This document shows positions 33,292 to 44,145 of a stretch of DNA of 64,000 nt, piece by piece (the stretch's first letter is position 1; each line of letters starts with the position of its first letter). The notes under the pieces were generated by a model that had not been told where the DNA came from, did not search any database, and saw only the letters and a program-made list of their open reading frames with translations. This DNA is from Bos javanicus (taxonomy: Eukaryota > Chordata > Mammalia > Artiodactyla > Bovidae). The translations under genes were made by a program, and so were the position numbers. The DNA is taken from the NCBI RefSeq assembly GCF_032452875.1, contig NC_083880.1, positions 60,710,829 to 60,774,828 of the forward strand, read 5' to 3'.

Positions 33292-33402
33292 CCTGCTGCT
33301 GCTAAGTCGCTTCAGTCGTGTCCGACTCTGTGCGACCCTAGAGACGGCAGCCCACCAGGCTCTCCCGTCAAGAACACTGGAGTGGGTTGCCATTTCCTTG
33401 TG
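33292..33402 (-). mobile_element. Bov-A2 SINE fragment
   Basis: 'ctgctgctgctaagtcgcttcagtcgtgtccgactctg' through 'ggagtgggttgccatttcc', with an internal deletion relative to the copy at 34032. Confidence 0.92.
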
Positions 33403-33640
33403 TTACAGTATTTGAATGTACCATCTAACTACTATTGATAGGTAATTGATAATCAGGTTGTTTCCAGTCCTTGGTACCCCAAGTAATATATCAGTGAACA
33501 TCATGATACATAACATCTTTGTGTCCAAGTTTAGCTATATATTCATCTTCTATAAATGACTGCTGTGTTAAAGATTATGTGAATTTAAAGTTTTTATAGT
33601 GCCAAACAAACTGCTTTCCAAAGATGTTGGTCCATGTTTT
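33403..33640 (-). mobile_element. Old L1 3' UTR fragment
   Basis: 'caggttgtttccagtccttgg' through 'gtgccaaacaaactgctttccaaag' is the antisense 3' UTR of an old L1. Confidence 0.65.
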
Positions 33641-34031
33641 ATTTTATAACACCACAAAGTTTGCATTCTCCTCCATAATGTATCTGTTTACCTTCGTAAA
33701 ACATATCCTCCCCCAAATATTCTTAGTCACACTGACAAGCCAGCAAGTGGTGCTGTATGCGCTTTGCCCAAGGCTGATAATGCTCTCATGGAACTCTACC
33801 TTCAACTGGGTTTGATGAGACCCCTGGTCACCCTTAGCCTCCTCTTGTACCACTCTATACTTCATCATACTGAACTCCTGGTAGCTCTTTGTCAGCCATA
33901 CCTGGAGTTGACAAAGAATAAGGTAATGGGCACTCTGGCTGAGAACAAGGTTCCAAAGGGGCCCAGAAGCCTTTCGGAAAAGGAGTTGTATGCTAGGCTG
34001 ACTCCAAGAGCAACAGGGAGTAAAAGAGAGC
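33641..34031. other. Intergenic DNA, nothing recognised
   Basis: A plus-strand open frame crosses this stretch, but it ends in the SINE (CTG)n head and shows no known protein. No promoter or splice signals support it. Confidence 0.45.
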
Positions 34032-34232
34032 GCTGCTGCTGCTGCTGCTGCTGCTGCTAAGTCGCTTCAGTCGTGTCCGACTCTGTGTGACCCTAGAGAC
34101 GGCAGCCCACCAGGCTCCCCGTCCCTGGGATTCTCCAGGCAAGAACGCTGGAGTGGGTTGCCATTTCCTTCTCCAATGCATGAAAGTGAAAAGTGAAAGT
34201 GAAGTCGCTTAGTCGTGTCTGACCCTTAGCGC
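34032..34232 (-). mobile_element. Bov-A2 SINE with (CTG)9 head
   Basis: (CTG)n at 34033-34059, then 'taagtcgcttcagtcgtgtccgactc', the monomer, the 'gcatgaaagtgaaaagtgaaagtg' linker and part of the second monomer. The CTG run is the normal 3' tail of the SINE in reverse. Confidence 0.93.
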
Positions 34233-34559
34233 TAGACTGCATTATAGGAAGATTATTAGTTCCTTAGTCCACCTCTTTCTCACAACACTCTAAAATGCCT
34301 TCACCAATGACCTCTACGTTATTCAATCCAATGGGCACCCATTCAACCAATCTGTGGGTCATGTAAGCATTTATAAAAGAATGAAGCAATAAAAAATATG
34401 AGTGCACCACCACCCACAGAGATAATATGATTTCTTTCTATATATAAACTTTTTTGTTTATATGTAAGTATACACATGTATATGTTGGATGGCTGCAATG
34501 TAAAATGTATATCCTTCTGTGGAATGTGGGTAGAGTTTGAAAACCACTGCTATAGGTCA
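34233..34559. other. AT-rich intergenic DNA, nothing recognised
   Basis: No gene or assigned repeat. Confidence 0.45.
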
Positions 34560-35215
34560 CTTGTGTTTATTCCTCAAGCCCGAGATCTGGTTAGAATTTA
34601 AGACCTGTGGATATTGAACCACACGTTCCACACCTTTTAGACATCCTCTACAGAGACCTCAAACTCAACACAGCCAAAATCAGACTCAAGACCTTCATCC
34701 AAAACTTGGATTTTCTCCTCTGTTCTCCATCTCAGGGAATGGCCCCGGTATCTATCCAAGTGCAGAGGCTGGAAGCTTGGGTGTCATCCTTGATACTTAC
34801 TTCTCCTCCAGCCCATGTCTAAGTCCTGTTGACTTAACAATTTCTAGAAATCTCTTTATCCTGCCTGCTTTTTTCTCTGTTTGCATCATCCGGGTCCAAG
34901 GTACCCTGATCTGTCACCTTGGTGGACTTTTTTTACACTTGGGCTTCCCTCTGTCCCATTCTCTACAAAGTATCCTGGATGGTCTTTTAAAAATACAACC
35001 CTGAACACGTCACTTCCTTGTTCAAAAATCTTTCAATGGCACCTCATCATTCTTAGACTCAAAATTCTAAACGTGGCTGACCAGACCTCCCCAAGAGATC
35101 TGCCGTCTTATTCTGCACCATCACCCCCTGCCCCCTCTCTGCATTATTGCCACACTGGTTGTGCCAGGTGTGGTTGGTTAGCAGAGAGCTCCCATTCCTA
35201 CTCTTGATGTGCCTT
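34560..35215 (-). mobile_element. L2 LINE fragment, long
   Basis: Antisense L2 in order: 'ggcttgggtgtcatccttgatac', 'cctggatggtcttttaaaaatacaaccctgaacacgtcacttcc', 'aatggcacctcatcattcttagactcaaaattctaaacgtgg'. It accounts for the open frames here. Confidence 0.75.
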
Positions 35216-35315
35216 CTGTGCTACACGTGCTGGAAAGCAAAAGCATTTCCTGATTCCACTGAAGCTAGGGCTCCAACAATTAGGTATGCTAGCATGAGGT
35301 TTGGAAGGTGGAAAT

Positions 35316-35521
35316 AGGCAGGAGTGGCTCAGAGGTTAAAGCATCTGCCCTCAATGTGGGAGACCTGGGTTCAATCCCTGAATTGGGAAGATTCCCTGGA
35401 GGAGGAAATGGCAACCCACTCCAGTAATTCTTGCCTTGAAAATCCCATGGATGGAGGAGCTTGGTGCAGGCTACTATCCATGGGGTCCCAAAGAGGCACG
35501 ACTGAGTGACTTCACTTCCTA
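35316..35521 (+). mobile_element. Bov-tA SINE
   Basis: 'aggagtggctcagaggttaaagcatctg', 'gggttcaatccctg', 'ggaaatggcaacccactccag', ending 'acgactgagtgacttcacttcc'. Confidence 0.93.
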
Positions 35522-35829
35522 GTCTTTTGATCTCAGTTCAAACATTTTGTCTGGGAAGGTATCCCTCACCCCCAAGAACAGATCAATATTCCTTATTAAA
35601 CATATCACTCTGTATGTTTCTTTCAGTGCATTATTACAGATTATAATTACTTATTTGCAGGACTCTAGAATTCGAGCCCCAAAGGACTTGACTATTTTGC
35701 TGTAATCCATTGCCTTGAAAGAGTTGGTGTGTTAAATGAACAGAATGAAGGAGGCCAGAGTGGAGGGTGTTAGGACAAAACCAAGCCTCTTCTAACACTG
35801 ACAAGCCCTGTGTCACTTCCTCTGGGCCT

Positions 35830-36060
35830 TTTCCCAACCACATCTTCCTGTGACTCTCCAGCCAGCCTGAACACACCTTGTGCTCTAGTCTCCAGGTTCT
35901 TTGCACAGACTGCTTCTGTTGCCTGAATCTCTCTTCCTTCTTCACCTGACTCTTCATTTGCAGGTTTCAGTCCAGACATCATCATTTCTTTTGCCAGACC
36001 TGTCCCTGAGGCAACTCTATACTCTTTTAAACATAAAAAATACTTAATATTATTTTAAAA
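35830..36060 (-). mobile_element. L2 LINE fragment
   Basis: Antisense L2: 'cttgtgctctagtctccagg...ctgaatctctcttccttc' and 'catttgcaggtttcagtccagacatcatc'. Confidence 0.65.
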
Positions 36061-36099
36061 ATTGCTTATCTGTAGCTCCCTCTGCAAGTGCACTGTCTT

Positions 36100-37269
36100 T
36101 TTCACAGGTGTGTAAAAGCACCTTGTTTGGGGCCTTGCGCTAATGGCCTTCAGTACTGTTTAAAGTTGAAGGAATGAATGTCAGCTAGCCCATCAGCCTC
36201 AGTCTGGGGATCTGGACACCCTCCCCAGGAGCCCATGAACAGTGAGGGATTGTTATTTTGGGGACTGTTAGATCAGGAGAGGAAGTCGGGGGAGGTTTGT
36301 TCTGTTCCAGCCCATGGCCCAGTCCGGAGACAGCCAGGCAGGAGGCCCCGGAGCAGATTCTGGTGGGGGCGCGGGGGAGCAGGGAGCACGGGCAGGGAAA
36401 CAGTTTGTTCCTCTGCTCCCTCCAGTTAGGGGGGAGGGGCAGAGAGAGGGAAGATTCCTTCCAAGGAGGCTCCTTGGCCCAGAGCCCGCTAGGAGGAAGG
36501 GGGAGGGGACTATGATGAATGCAGGCTTTTACCCCCATCAGGCCTCCCGCACTGCGAGGGAGGGAAACCTGTGGCAGAGAAGAAGAGGTGGGGGGGGGGG
36601 GGTGTAAGAGGACAGAGGGAGGGAGGGATGGAGGAGGGAAGAGTGTGTTTGCCTTGGGAGACAGGAAGGGAAGGAGCAGGGCTGAGCTGGCTCTGAAACT
36701 CATGATTCCCAAAAGCCATCCAGGCCTCAACTGCACCAGATCAGCTCTGGAAATACCCTCAAATCACTGAGTCAGAGAATCAATACGCTGGGAATGTTAA
36801 TTCTTAGGATCAGATCATCTCATCATCTCAGAGACAGAAATTCCTTCAGAAGGTTGTATCTAGAGTCTCCAGGGAGGCTTGGAGTTCTATGGGAAGTTTC
36901 CTGGACTTTCTTCCTCCCTTATAGCTGGAAAAGACAGCATTTTATTTTTAAGCCCATAAACAATCTGTATCCAATTCAGTACAATTACAATAACTGTAAG
37001 ATGTGAAATTGACACCTTACCTTTGTCTATCCCACTGGTTTGTAATCTCCAGAGGGCAGAGTCCCTCTCATTCCTGTTAGTACTATTCAGAACTGTGGTC
37101 TCAAACTTGGCTGCCCAAGAGTTGCTTGGGGTGCTTATTAAATACATTTCCGCTCACTCCAGTGATTCTGATTCCTTGGAGGTGAGTTAGGACTTAACAC
37201 TTTAGTTTTATATACTAAGTGATTCTGATGCAGAGGTTTGGGTAACAACTCCCAAGGGCCTGGGACAAC
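36100..37269. other. Intergenic DNA, GC-richer block without a gene
   Basis: 36200-36720 is G-rich on the plus strand, with runs such as G13 at 36590-36602 and repeated GGGGAGG/GGAGGG. These could form G-quadruplexes. CpG is low, so it is not a typical CpG island. No coding exon is supported. Confidence 0.5.
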
Positions 37270-37430
37270 ATTTGTTGTTGTTCAGTCGCAGCACACCAGG
37301 CTCCTCTGTCCTCCACTCCCTCCCGGAGTTCCCTCAAATTCATGTTCATTGAGTCAGTGATGCTATCTGACCATGTCATCCTCTGCTGCCCCCTTCTCCT
37401 TTTGCCTTCAATCTTTCCCAGCATCAGGGG
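37270..37430 (-). mobile_element. Bov-A SINE fragment
   Basis: 'ttgttgttgttcagtcgcagcacaccagg' through 'tcaatctttcccagcatcagggg', the reverse of a Bov-A/BovB 3' end with internal deletions. Confidence 0.88.
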
Positions 37431-37594
37431 ACAACACAGTAGGTGTAAAATGTTGCCTGTGGAGCTGGACATATATTTGCAAGGTAAACAAATGGTGTGT
37501 GGCAAGCCTTGGTTGAACTAGGGTCTGTGAACCTCTGCAGCCAATATTTTGAAAGGAAATAGTGCAGCAGCATTAGCAATACAAAAGATAAATA

Positions 37595-37600
37595 TTTATT
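37595..37600 (-). promoter_or_regulatory. Likely ZCCHC3 poly(A) signal
   Basis: AATAAA on the minus strand, the first canonical hexamer downstream of the ZCCHC3 stop. It implies a 3' UTR of about 1.46 kb, which has no recent SINE insertion. A MIR-like piece near 38610-38700 would be part of the UTR. Confidence 0.65.
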
Positions 37601-39034
37601 CAGAACAAAACTTTAAACAACCGATTTTACATTCTAAGCCACAAGGAAATAGCAAAACATAAAGCAAAGACAAAAACAGTAAGAAAAGCAGTGTACTGTC
37701 TTTTCTACTTTAACTTGGTAACACTTAGTAGACCCAATGCCCCCTCGCTTAGCCTATTTAACAAGTACATTTTAGAGTTAACAGTTCACTTAGAATTCCA
37801 TTTTCTCCTGTGAGCCAGGAGGTTGCAGATGAGCTCCAGTTAGCTGCTTCTCTAGGGGCTCTAGCTACTGAAGCTAAGGTGCAAATGTAAACCTTTCTTT
37901 ACTCAGGAGGGCTTCTACTTCTCACTGATGGCGATGACTGGGGAGGGGAAAGGTCACAAAGACCTGGACCACTTGAACCCAGATGTGGTACCCGGGCATC
38001 AGAGTGCACCCTGGATTGTGTTCCTTTGTCCCTTCCATATCTCCCAAGTGTTCTGAAGCCCCTGCCAAATCTTCTGCTTCCTCCCCCAGATGATGTCTTA
38101 GCATTCCCCTGGGCTCATTCTGGAAAGAGCAGACTTTCTGGGCCCTCAAGTGTTGAGGAAAATGTTGTGAAGTGTGAGAGGTAGTGGAATGAGCACCGGG
38201 CTTGGGGTCAGGGAACTCTACTCTAGGCTAGCTCTGGCACCAGACAGCTATGTGATTTCGACCCAGTCATATAACCTTCTCTGGTACTGTTTCATCTGTT
38301 GGAAAACCAGGGGATTGGTCTTAACCAACTTTTAGGTCCTTTTCAGCAGGAAAACCAGCTTCCATGATTCTGTGAAGAACGGCTTCTGAGCCACTGAAAG
38401 CGCTGTCACAAAGTCCATGCATTCTAATGCCATAGGAGAGGCCCGTGGCCACCATTCAGAGCTTATTGACTCAGGTTACATACACTTCTAACAACACTGG
38501 TTTCACAAATTCTCAGACCACACAGATTAGAAGCAGCAAATTAAAAGGGGACGGGATGAACTGCAAAAGATAAACACCCTGACAGAAGCCAGAGTCAACG
38601 ATGTTCTCAATTCAACAAACACTGATGGAGTGCCTACCATGTGCTGGGCCCCCACCTAGCACTGGGGCTTATGCCCATCTTTATAGATGAGCAAGGCGGC
38701 TCCAAGGGTAAAAACCAAGGGAGAAGACAAGGCGTAGGAAGTAAAAAAGTACCAGAAAAAAAAAAAGTCTCCGAATACAAAAATGAAAATAAAATTTTAA
38801 AAAGGGCAGGGCAACATATCTGCACACTACAGTTCTCGGTAGTCAATTCTGATGACAAAGTCACCAAATTCAGGAAAGGCCGAAAGGAGTAAACTCGATT
38901 TAGGAAGGCAGAGTGAGATGTCTCTTGTAGGTTTAAGAAAATCTCCTTCAAAAAACTATAAAAAACGGTTTAAAAAAAAGTTTTGGCACTTAACAGGGGT
39001 AAGCTGGCTCTGTGTTCACCCTGGCTGGTAGGCG

Positions 39035-40660
39035 GGTGTTCAGTGCCCGGCCACGCCGGTTAGCTGAGCTCCCACGGAATTGTGAACCGCTTTGGGACAT
39101 TGGGCAAAGGCGTGTCCTCGCTTGCCACAGAGGTTACACACGATGCCCTTCCGGCAGTAAGGGCTCAGGTGCCCCTCCTCCCCGCACCTGAAGCACCTGT
39201 CCTGTGTGCAGCTGCCGCTCATGTGGGTCCGGGAACCACATTTAAAGCACGTCTTGGGCTGCCCCTTGTACCAGCTGTAGCCCCTCTCGGCCCCCAGAAA
39301 AAAGGCTCCCGGCAGGTGCCTGACCCCTCCCTCCCCCTGGCGCAGCTCGATCTCGCACTTGTACTCCCCGGTCCAGATCCCAAACCTGTCGGTCACTTTC
39401 ACGGGTACGGCCAGCACATCGCAGTGGCGTTTGAGCCAGGTCACGATGTCCTCCACGTCCACCGTCTCGTTCCGGAAGAGAATGAAGAGCGTCTTCAAGC
39501 TAGACTTGCTCCGCCCCAGCACCACAAAGTTCTCCCAGCAGTCCTCCTGCTCGCGCTTCTCCTCGTAGACGCGCAGGAACAGGGCTAGCTTCTCCGCCGA
39601 ACGGAAGCTCACGTCGAACTCGCGACTGCCCGGGATCTGAATGACCGCGTAGATGTCGCTCGGGTCCATGCCGATGGAACGCAGGATGAGCGCGCCCACT
39701 ACGAAGTCCCTGGTTGGGCAGGCGCCCTCGTCTCCCTGGAAACAGATGCGCACGAGGAAGCGGCCCTTTCCCGGGCCTGCAGCGGAGCCAGCCGCCGTAG
39801 CCTGCTCGTCCTGGGGGGGCCGGTCGGCTGCGTCCTCGGCCGCGTCGGGCCTCGCCGGGGTAGTCATGGCTGCCGCCTCAGCCTTCTTCCTCCTGCCCGC
39901 CTCGGCTGCACCCTTTTTCTTGCGGGAGTCCGCCGCCTCTCCGGCTGGGTCTCTCCGGCGGCCCTTTGGGTCCCCGCGGCCGGCTGGGGGGAAGTCGCCG
40001 AGGCTCGGTGTCGCCAGACCCGCGGGAGCACCGAGCCCGCCTCCCGCGCCGCTGCCGCTCTCTTCCTCCCGCCGCGGCGGCCGCGACTCACGGAATTCGC
40101 CCTTCTTCTCGGCCAGGTTCTTCACCACTTGGGCCCAGCCCATCTTCTCGCGGCCGCCCTCGGCCTCCTCGGCCCTGGTCGAGGGGCGCGCGGGGCCCAG
40201 GAGCTGCGGCCGCCCCCGCTTCCTCTCCTCCTCCGCGCCGCCGCCGGTGGCCATTTTACCTCCTTCCCAGCATCCTCCACTCGCTCCCGCAGCCAAAGTG
40301 CGCCCATCGCGCGCGCCCGCCCGGGGTTGTGGGGGTTTGGGCTTTTTTTTTTTTTTGAAATTCGATGCTGCTTTTCCCCGCCCAGCCAAAGTATCTACTT
40401 GAGGCGCTCGGGCGTCCTGCGGCTTCGGGCCGGGAACCCCCTGGTAAGGGCTGGACCGCGTTTCCGCTAGTGCTCGTTCCAACCCCACCTCCTCGGCTCC
40501 GAATCGGGATGGGGATCTTGGAGCGCGTCCCTGTCCGTCGCGAGGGTTTGGCAGCTTTGCCCTCGCTCTCGAGGATTTGTTGTTTCGCAAGCGGTCCTCG
40601 ATGATTTCATTCAAGTGGCTTTGCTAACGGCCCACAGTCCGAAGGCGGGACAGAGTTGAG
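39035..40660. promoter_or_regulatory. ZCCHC3 CpG island and promoter
   Basis: CpG-dense DNA covers the whole CDS and about 400 bp upstream, dropping sharply to AT-rich sequence at about 40660. The minus-strand transcription start should lie between 40260 and 40650. A T14 run (poly-A on the transcript strand) at 40344-40357 is in this presumed 5' UTR or promoter. Confidence 0.8.
39040..40254 (-). CDS. ZCCHC3: ZCCHC3, CCHC zinc-knuckle nucleic-acid-binding innate immunity cofactor
   Basis: Complete single-exon gene of 404 aa, about the length of human ZCCHC3. Start chosen at MATGGG (A at -3, G at +4, good Kozak context) rather than the ATG 120 codons upstream. The N-terminal half is basic, Pro/Ala/Gly-rich and probably disordered. 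The conserved middle starts near GRFLVRICFQGDEG. Three intact CCHC knuckles end the protein: CFKCGSRTHMSGSC (336-349), CFRCGEEGHLSPYC (354-367) and CNLCGKRGHAFAQC (373-386), each C-X2-C-X4-H-X4-C. In mammals ZCCHC3 binds dsDNA and dsRNA and assists cGAS and RIG-I/MDA5 sensing of viral nucleic acid in the cytosol. No disabling change is seen. Confidence 0.97.
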   Translation of the reverse strand: MATGGGAEEERKRGRPQLLGPARPSTRAEEAEGGREKMGWAQVVKNLAEKKGEFRESRPPRREEESGSGAGGGLGAPAGLATPSLGDFPPAGRGDPKGRRRDPAGEAADSRKKKGAAEAGRRKKAEAAAMTTPARPDAAEDAADRPPQDEQATAAGSAAGPGKGRFLVRICFQGDEGACPTRDFVVGALILRSIGMDPSDIYAVIQIPGSREFDVSFRSAEKLALFLRVYEEKREQEDCWENFVVLGRSKSSLKTLFILFRNETVDVEDIVTWLKRHCDVLAVPVKVTDRFGIWTGEYKCEIELRQGEGGVRHLPGAFFLGAERGYSWYKGQPKTCFKCGSRTHMSGSCTQDRCFRCGEEGHLSPYCRKGIVCNLCGKRGHAFAQCPKAVHNSVGAQLTGVAGH

Positions 40661-42094
40661 GAAGATTTCGCCCATTTTGTTTTCGTTTTTGTACCTTTTC
40701 TATTTTAAAACAAAACAGACAAAACTTAGCTCTCCCTCCTCCCAAAGCAGATCACAATGCATTATTTTTGCAACCCTGGATTATGGACATTTTCAAACAC
40801 GCAGAAAGTAGAATTTTGCGGCGAACATTTTACTTTTAACATTTAAACTGTTTTAACTTTCTATCATTAAAATTTTACTATAACTTATCACACTACACCT
40901 CTATCCGTCACTCATTTTTTGAGACACTTCCAAGTAAGTGACATTGCATTATTTTTTTAAAAAAGACCTCCATCATATTCGTGATGGCAATTATATCGAG
41001 GACTTAAGTATCCAATATTGTTCTAAGCACATTGCAAGCTTTATCACATGGAACCTTCCAAAACGGCACTGTAATTACACCCATTTTATAGGAAGCAGGG
41101 GGTTGGAGATAGGCGTTAAATCACTTGGCCAAGTGGCAGAGTTAACAGGCAGCCCCACGAGAAGGTGGCTTGTATTTCTTCCACTTTTTTGCTTCTGACA
41201 TTGTGGAAAAAGGACTCTTTCGATTATACTCCCTAGAAAACCTCCTTCACACAGATTCCCTAACTAAAGCTAGCACTGGACACAATCTGTTACTCCTCCC
41301 TGTTGTCTCAACTTGTGTTTGGAAGCAGTGATAAAATTTGAGTGCTTGAAGGCAATGGGTTTAATATCTTTTGTCATCTTATTTTCTTTACCATAACTGC
41401 TTGTATTTCAGGGTGCTTCAGTGATCTTTCTGGGTTTAGTGAAAGAAAAGATGATTTGTGGAGTCAGGGAGACCCTAGTTTGACTGCTTCCAATCTCAGC
41501 TTTGTCACGTGGGGACAGTGACCTCGGTTTTCATAGCTCAATTTGCTCATTCATAGCAAAGGGTATATTAATATCTACTCTCAGAGGACTAAAGTGGGGT
41601 TTCTAGGAGATAATCTGTGTCAAAGAGGTTAGTCCACGGTGGGTTTCCAGAAAAGGTTTTTCTTCCTTTCTGCCAGTATTGGATTCTTTCCTATTTCTCT
41701 TGCAGTTCTACCTACCATCTGGGTAGGTAGAATCCCTGTGAGTTCTTTAAAAGCGTTCCCTTTACTCCACTTCCAGTACTGGTCTCAGGAAGCCAGCATC
41801 TCCAACTCTTGTGCTTCCGATTCCTTCACTTTATAACTCCTGACCTGATTTCCTCCATCCCTTCTCCGCCCCAAATGCCCAGGATCATATGAATTGAGAT
41901 CATTAACCGGAAGTATCAAAATCTTAGATTCACACACTCAACTCTTTTATTCTTTGTGCTCGCCTGCTCATATCTTTTTCATGGTTAGGATATTTACATA
42001 ACCAAACAGAACCTATGTATTTTATTTTTTTTAAGTTTTTTTTTTTTTTTTTTTGTATGTGGACCATTTTTTAAAAAAAAATATTGAATCTGTT
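40661..42094. other. Intergenic DNA upstream of ZCCHC3
   Basis: AT-rich, with a MIR-like segment near 41000-41150 ('aagcacattgcaagctttatcacatggaacc') and a weaker one near 41455-41640. A T16-17 run lies at 42038-42054. No gene. Confidence 0.5.
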
Positions 42095-42243
42095 ACAACC
42101 CTGCATCTTTTTTTTTTCCTTTAAATGTTTGGTGTTTTTGGCCTTGAAGCATGTGGGATCTTAGCTTCCCTCCCAGGAATCAGACCCTGCACCCACAGGA
42201 TTAGAAAGTGAAGTTTTAACCACTGGACTTCCAGGAAAGTCCT
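42095..42243 (-). mobile_element. CHR-type SINE, degraded
   Basis: 'gcatgtgggatcttagcttccctcccaggaatcagaccctgc' then 'ttttaaccactggacttccaggaaagtcc' is the reverse of a CHR SINE head. Confidence 0.8.
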
Positions 42244-42479
42244 AGAACCTATTCATTTTTAATAATTTCTTTTGTTCCTCTTACCCTAACTCCCCACCCC
42301 AGGTAACTAGCACACAATCATTTATCTACAAGGCAAGTACTTTAAATAAAGAAATGGGGGAGCTGGAGGGCCCATAGTCTATCTGAAGGGGCAGCTGACA
42401 GTCAACTCCAGCTAATTACTGCTCCCACTGTGGCCAGATCTTCCTGTTTTTAAAGTGAAGCCTAACTCTAGTTTCTTTT

Positions 42480-43290
42480 TTTAAATGGGAAACGTTCTTC
42501 CTTCTCTTTTTTCTTTGAGGTTGTCTCCGCTATATTTGGATCCTCTGTATAAATTTTAGAACCAGCTTAGTAAATTCCAGGAAACCACTTTTGGGAATTT
42601 TAATTGGGTTTACATTGCATTTATACAGAATTGCCATATTATAATACTGAGTCTCCCCATTTATGGCCCTCTGGGATTCCTCGTTTATGTAAGTCTTATT
42701 TTATGAATTTCAATAGTAATTTATGGTTTTCTTCATAGAGATCTTGTATAATTTCGGGAGGGATTTATTCCAAGGCACCTTGGTTGCTATTGTAAATGGT
42801 ATCTTTGGAAATCACATATTTGATGTTGGTGTTTAAAGGAAACACATTTGAATTTTTTTGTATTGTACTCATATCTGCCAACAATACTGAAATCTTAAGG
42901 TTTCCAATGGCTTTTAGAATCAATTTCCTTTTCTTTGTTGACAGTCATATTGTCTGTAAATAATGAACATCTTTCTGTTCAGATCTTAACACTTTTTCTT
43001 GTTTTACTGTACTAGACAGGACCCCTCACGGAATCAAGATGTATTGGGCATTTTTGTTTTGTTTCTGACTACTGAGAGATCTGTTTGTATTTTGAAAAGA
43101 TTTGATCTGTGGACTGGGGTCTGGCTGCTTCTCAGTTTTACTAACCATATCTTCTTCTGTCATAAGATTTTGCTGGTATGGGTATGGCCATTCTTTCCAT
43201 CAGTGCCTTTTTTCTTGTTAACTTTTGCAGATCCAAGTTTTGTCTATTCTCTTTTGGTCATTTTTAGTTGTTTTTCTTGATGATCACAAT
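42480..43290 (-). mobile_element. Old L1 fragment
   Basis: Antisense L1 segment: 'ttaattgggtttacattgcatttatacagaattgcc', 'tggttgctattgtaaatggtatctttgg', 'ccttttctttgttgacagtcatattgtctgtaaataatg'. It explains the open frame at 42999-43280. Confidence 0.65.
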
Positions 43291-43837
43291 CAGCACTGTG
43301 AATTGGATAAAAGACTAAACATTTATATTGATTTCTCACTGAATTTATTAAAAATATTGTCAACCATTCCCCTCAGTACTGCTCCAGCAGTCAGCTTGGT
43401 CTGACTGTAGACCAAGTCTATATAGTCAGAGATCGCTGAAGATTGTAGAGATCGCTGAACCAGAAGCTGTGGGGCCAGGCAGGTATCCTGTGAGCAAAGC
43501 AGTCCAGATGGGCACAAAGGCCATCTGAAGAGGGCAGCCTTTACTCATTCCTGGCAGATTATTGCCAGAGAGGGTTATTAGAATTGGTAAGTTTGGCATC
43601 TCAGTCTGGATTTTAATGGACAGAGTTTTGAAATTTGCACTATTATTAAACGGCTAGTTAGGAGACTGTGGGGGAGGTGTGATTTGTGATGGCCTTTGAA
43701 AAAAGAAGCAGGTTTTGGAGAACAAGAGAAAAAAAAATCTGTGACTTAGAATTACTGTTCCTATGCACAGATGAGGAAAGTATGGTCAGTCATGGAAGTG
43801 AATTGCCCAATGTCACGAAGCTTGTAGTAGTTTGAGT
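43291..43837. other. Intergenic DNA, nothing recognised
   Basis: No gene. A weak MIR-like tail is possible at 43755-43830 ('acagatgaggaaagtatgg'). Confidence 0.4.
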
Positions 43838-44039
43838 GATAGTCGCTCAGTTGTGTCCAACTCTTTGTGATTCCATGGACTGTACCCTGCCAGGTTCCTC
43901 TGTCCATGGAATTATCCAGGCAAGAATACTGGAGTGGGCTGCCATTTCCTTCTCCAGGGGATCTTCCCGACCCAGGCACAGAACATGGGTTTCCTGCATT
44001 GCAGGGAGATTCTTTACCATCTGAACCACCAGGGAAGCC
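43838..44039 (-). mobile_element. Bov-tA SINE
   Basis: 'gatagtcgctcagttgtgtccaactc' through 'ctgaaccaccagggaagcc', the complement of a full Bov-tA. Confidence 0.94.
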
Positions 44040-44069
44040 TACTATTAAGAGATACTTCTAAGTATAAAC

Positions 44070-44145
44070 ACAGGGAGGCCTGGAGTGCTGCAGTCCATGG
44101 GATCACAAAGAGTCAGACAAGACTGAGCTACTGAACTGAAGTATA
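44070..44145 (+). mobile_element. BovB/Bov-A 3'-end stub
   Basis: 'cagggaggcctggagtgctgcagtccatggg' to 'gagctactgaactgaa', only the last 75 bp of the element. Confidence 0.88.

Noticed and set aside
34033..34059. (CTG)9 run as a possible trinucleotide-expansion locus
   Set aside because: It is the ordinary CAG tail of a Bov-A2 SINE in reverse orientation; similar short runs occur at 9560, 32665 and 56508.
36585..36605. G13 run and neighbouring G-rich block as a promoter
   Set aside because: CpG content is low and no TATA, CCAAT or coding exon follows. It is noted only as a possible G-quadruplex.
39653..40402. Plus-strand frame of 249 codons opposite ZCCHC3
   Set aside because: Antisense shadow of the ZCCHC3 CDS; low-complexity and without supporting signals.
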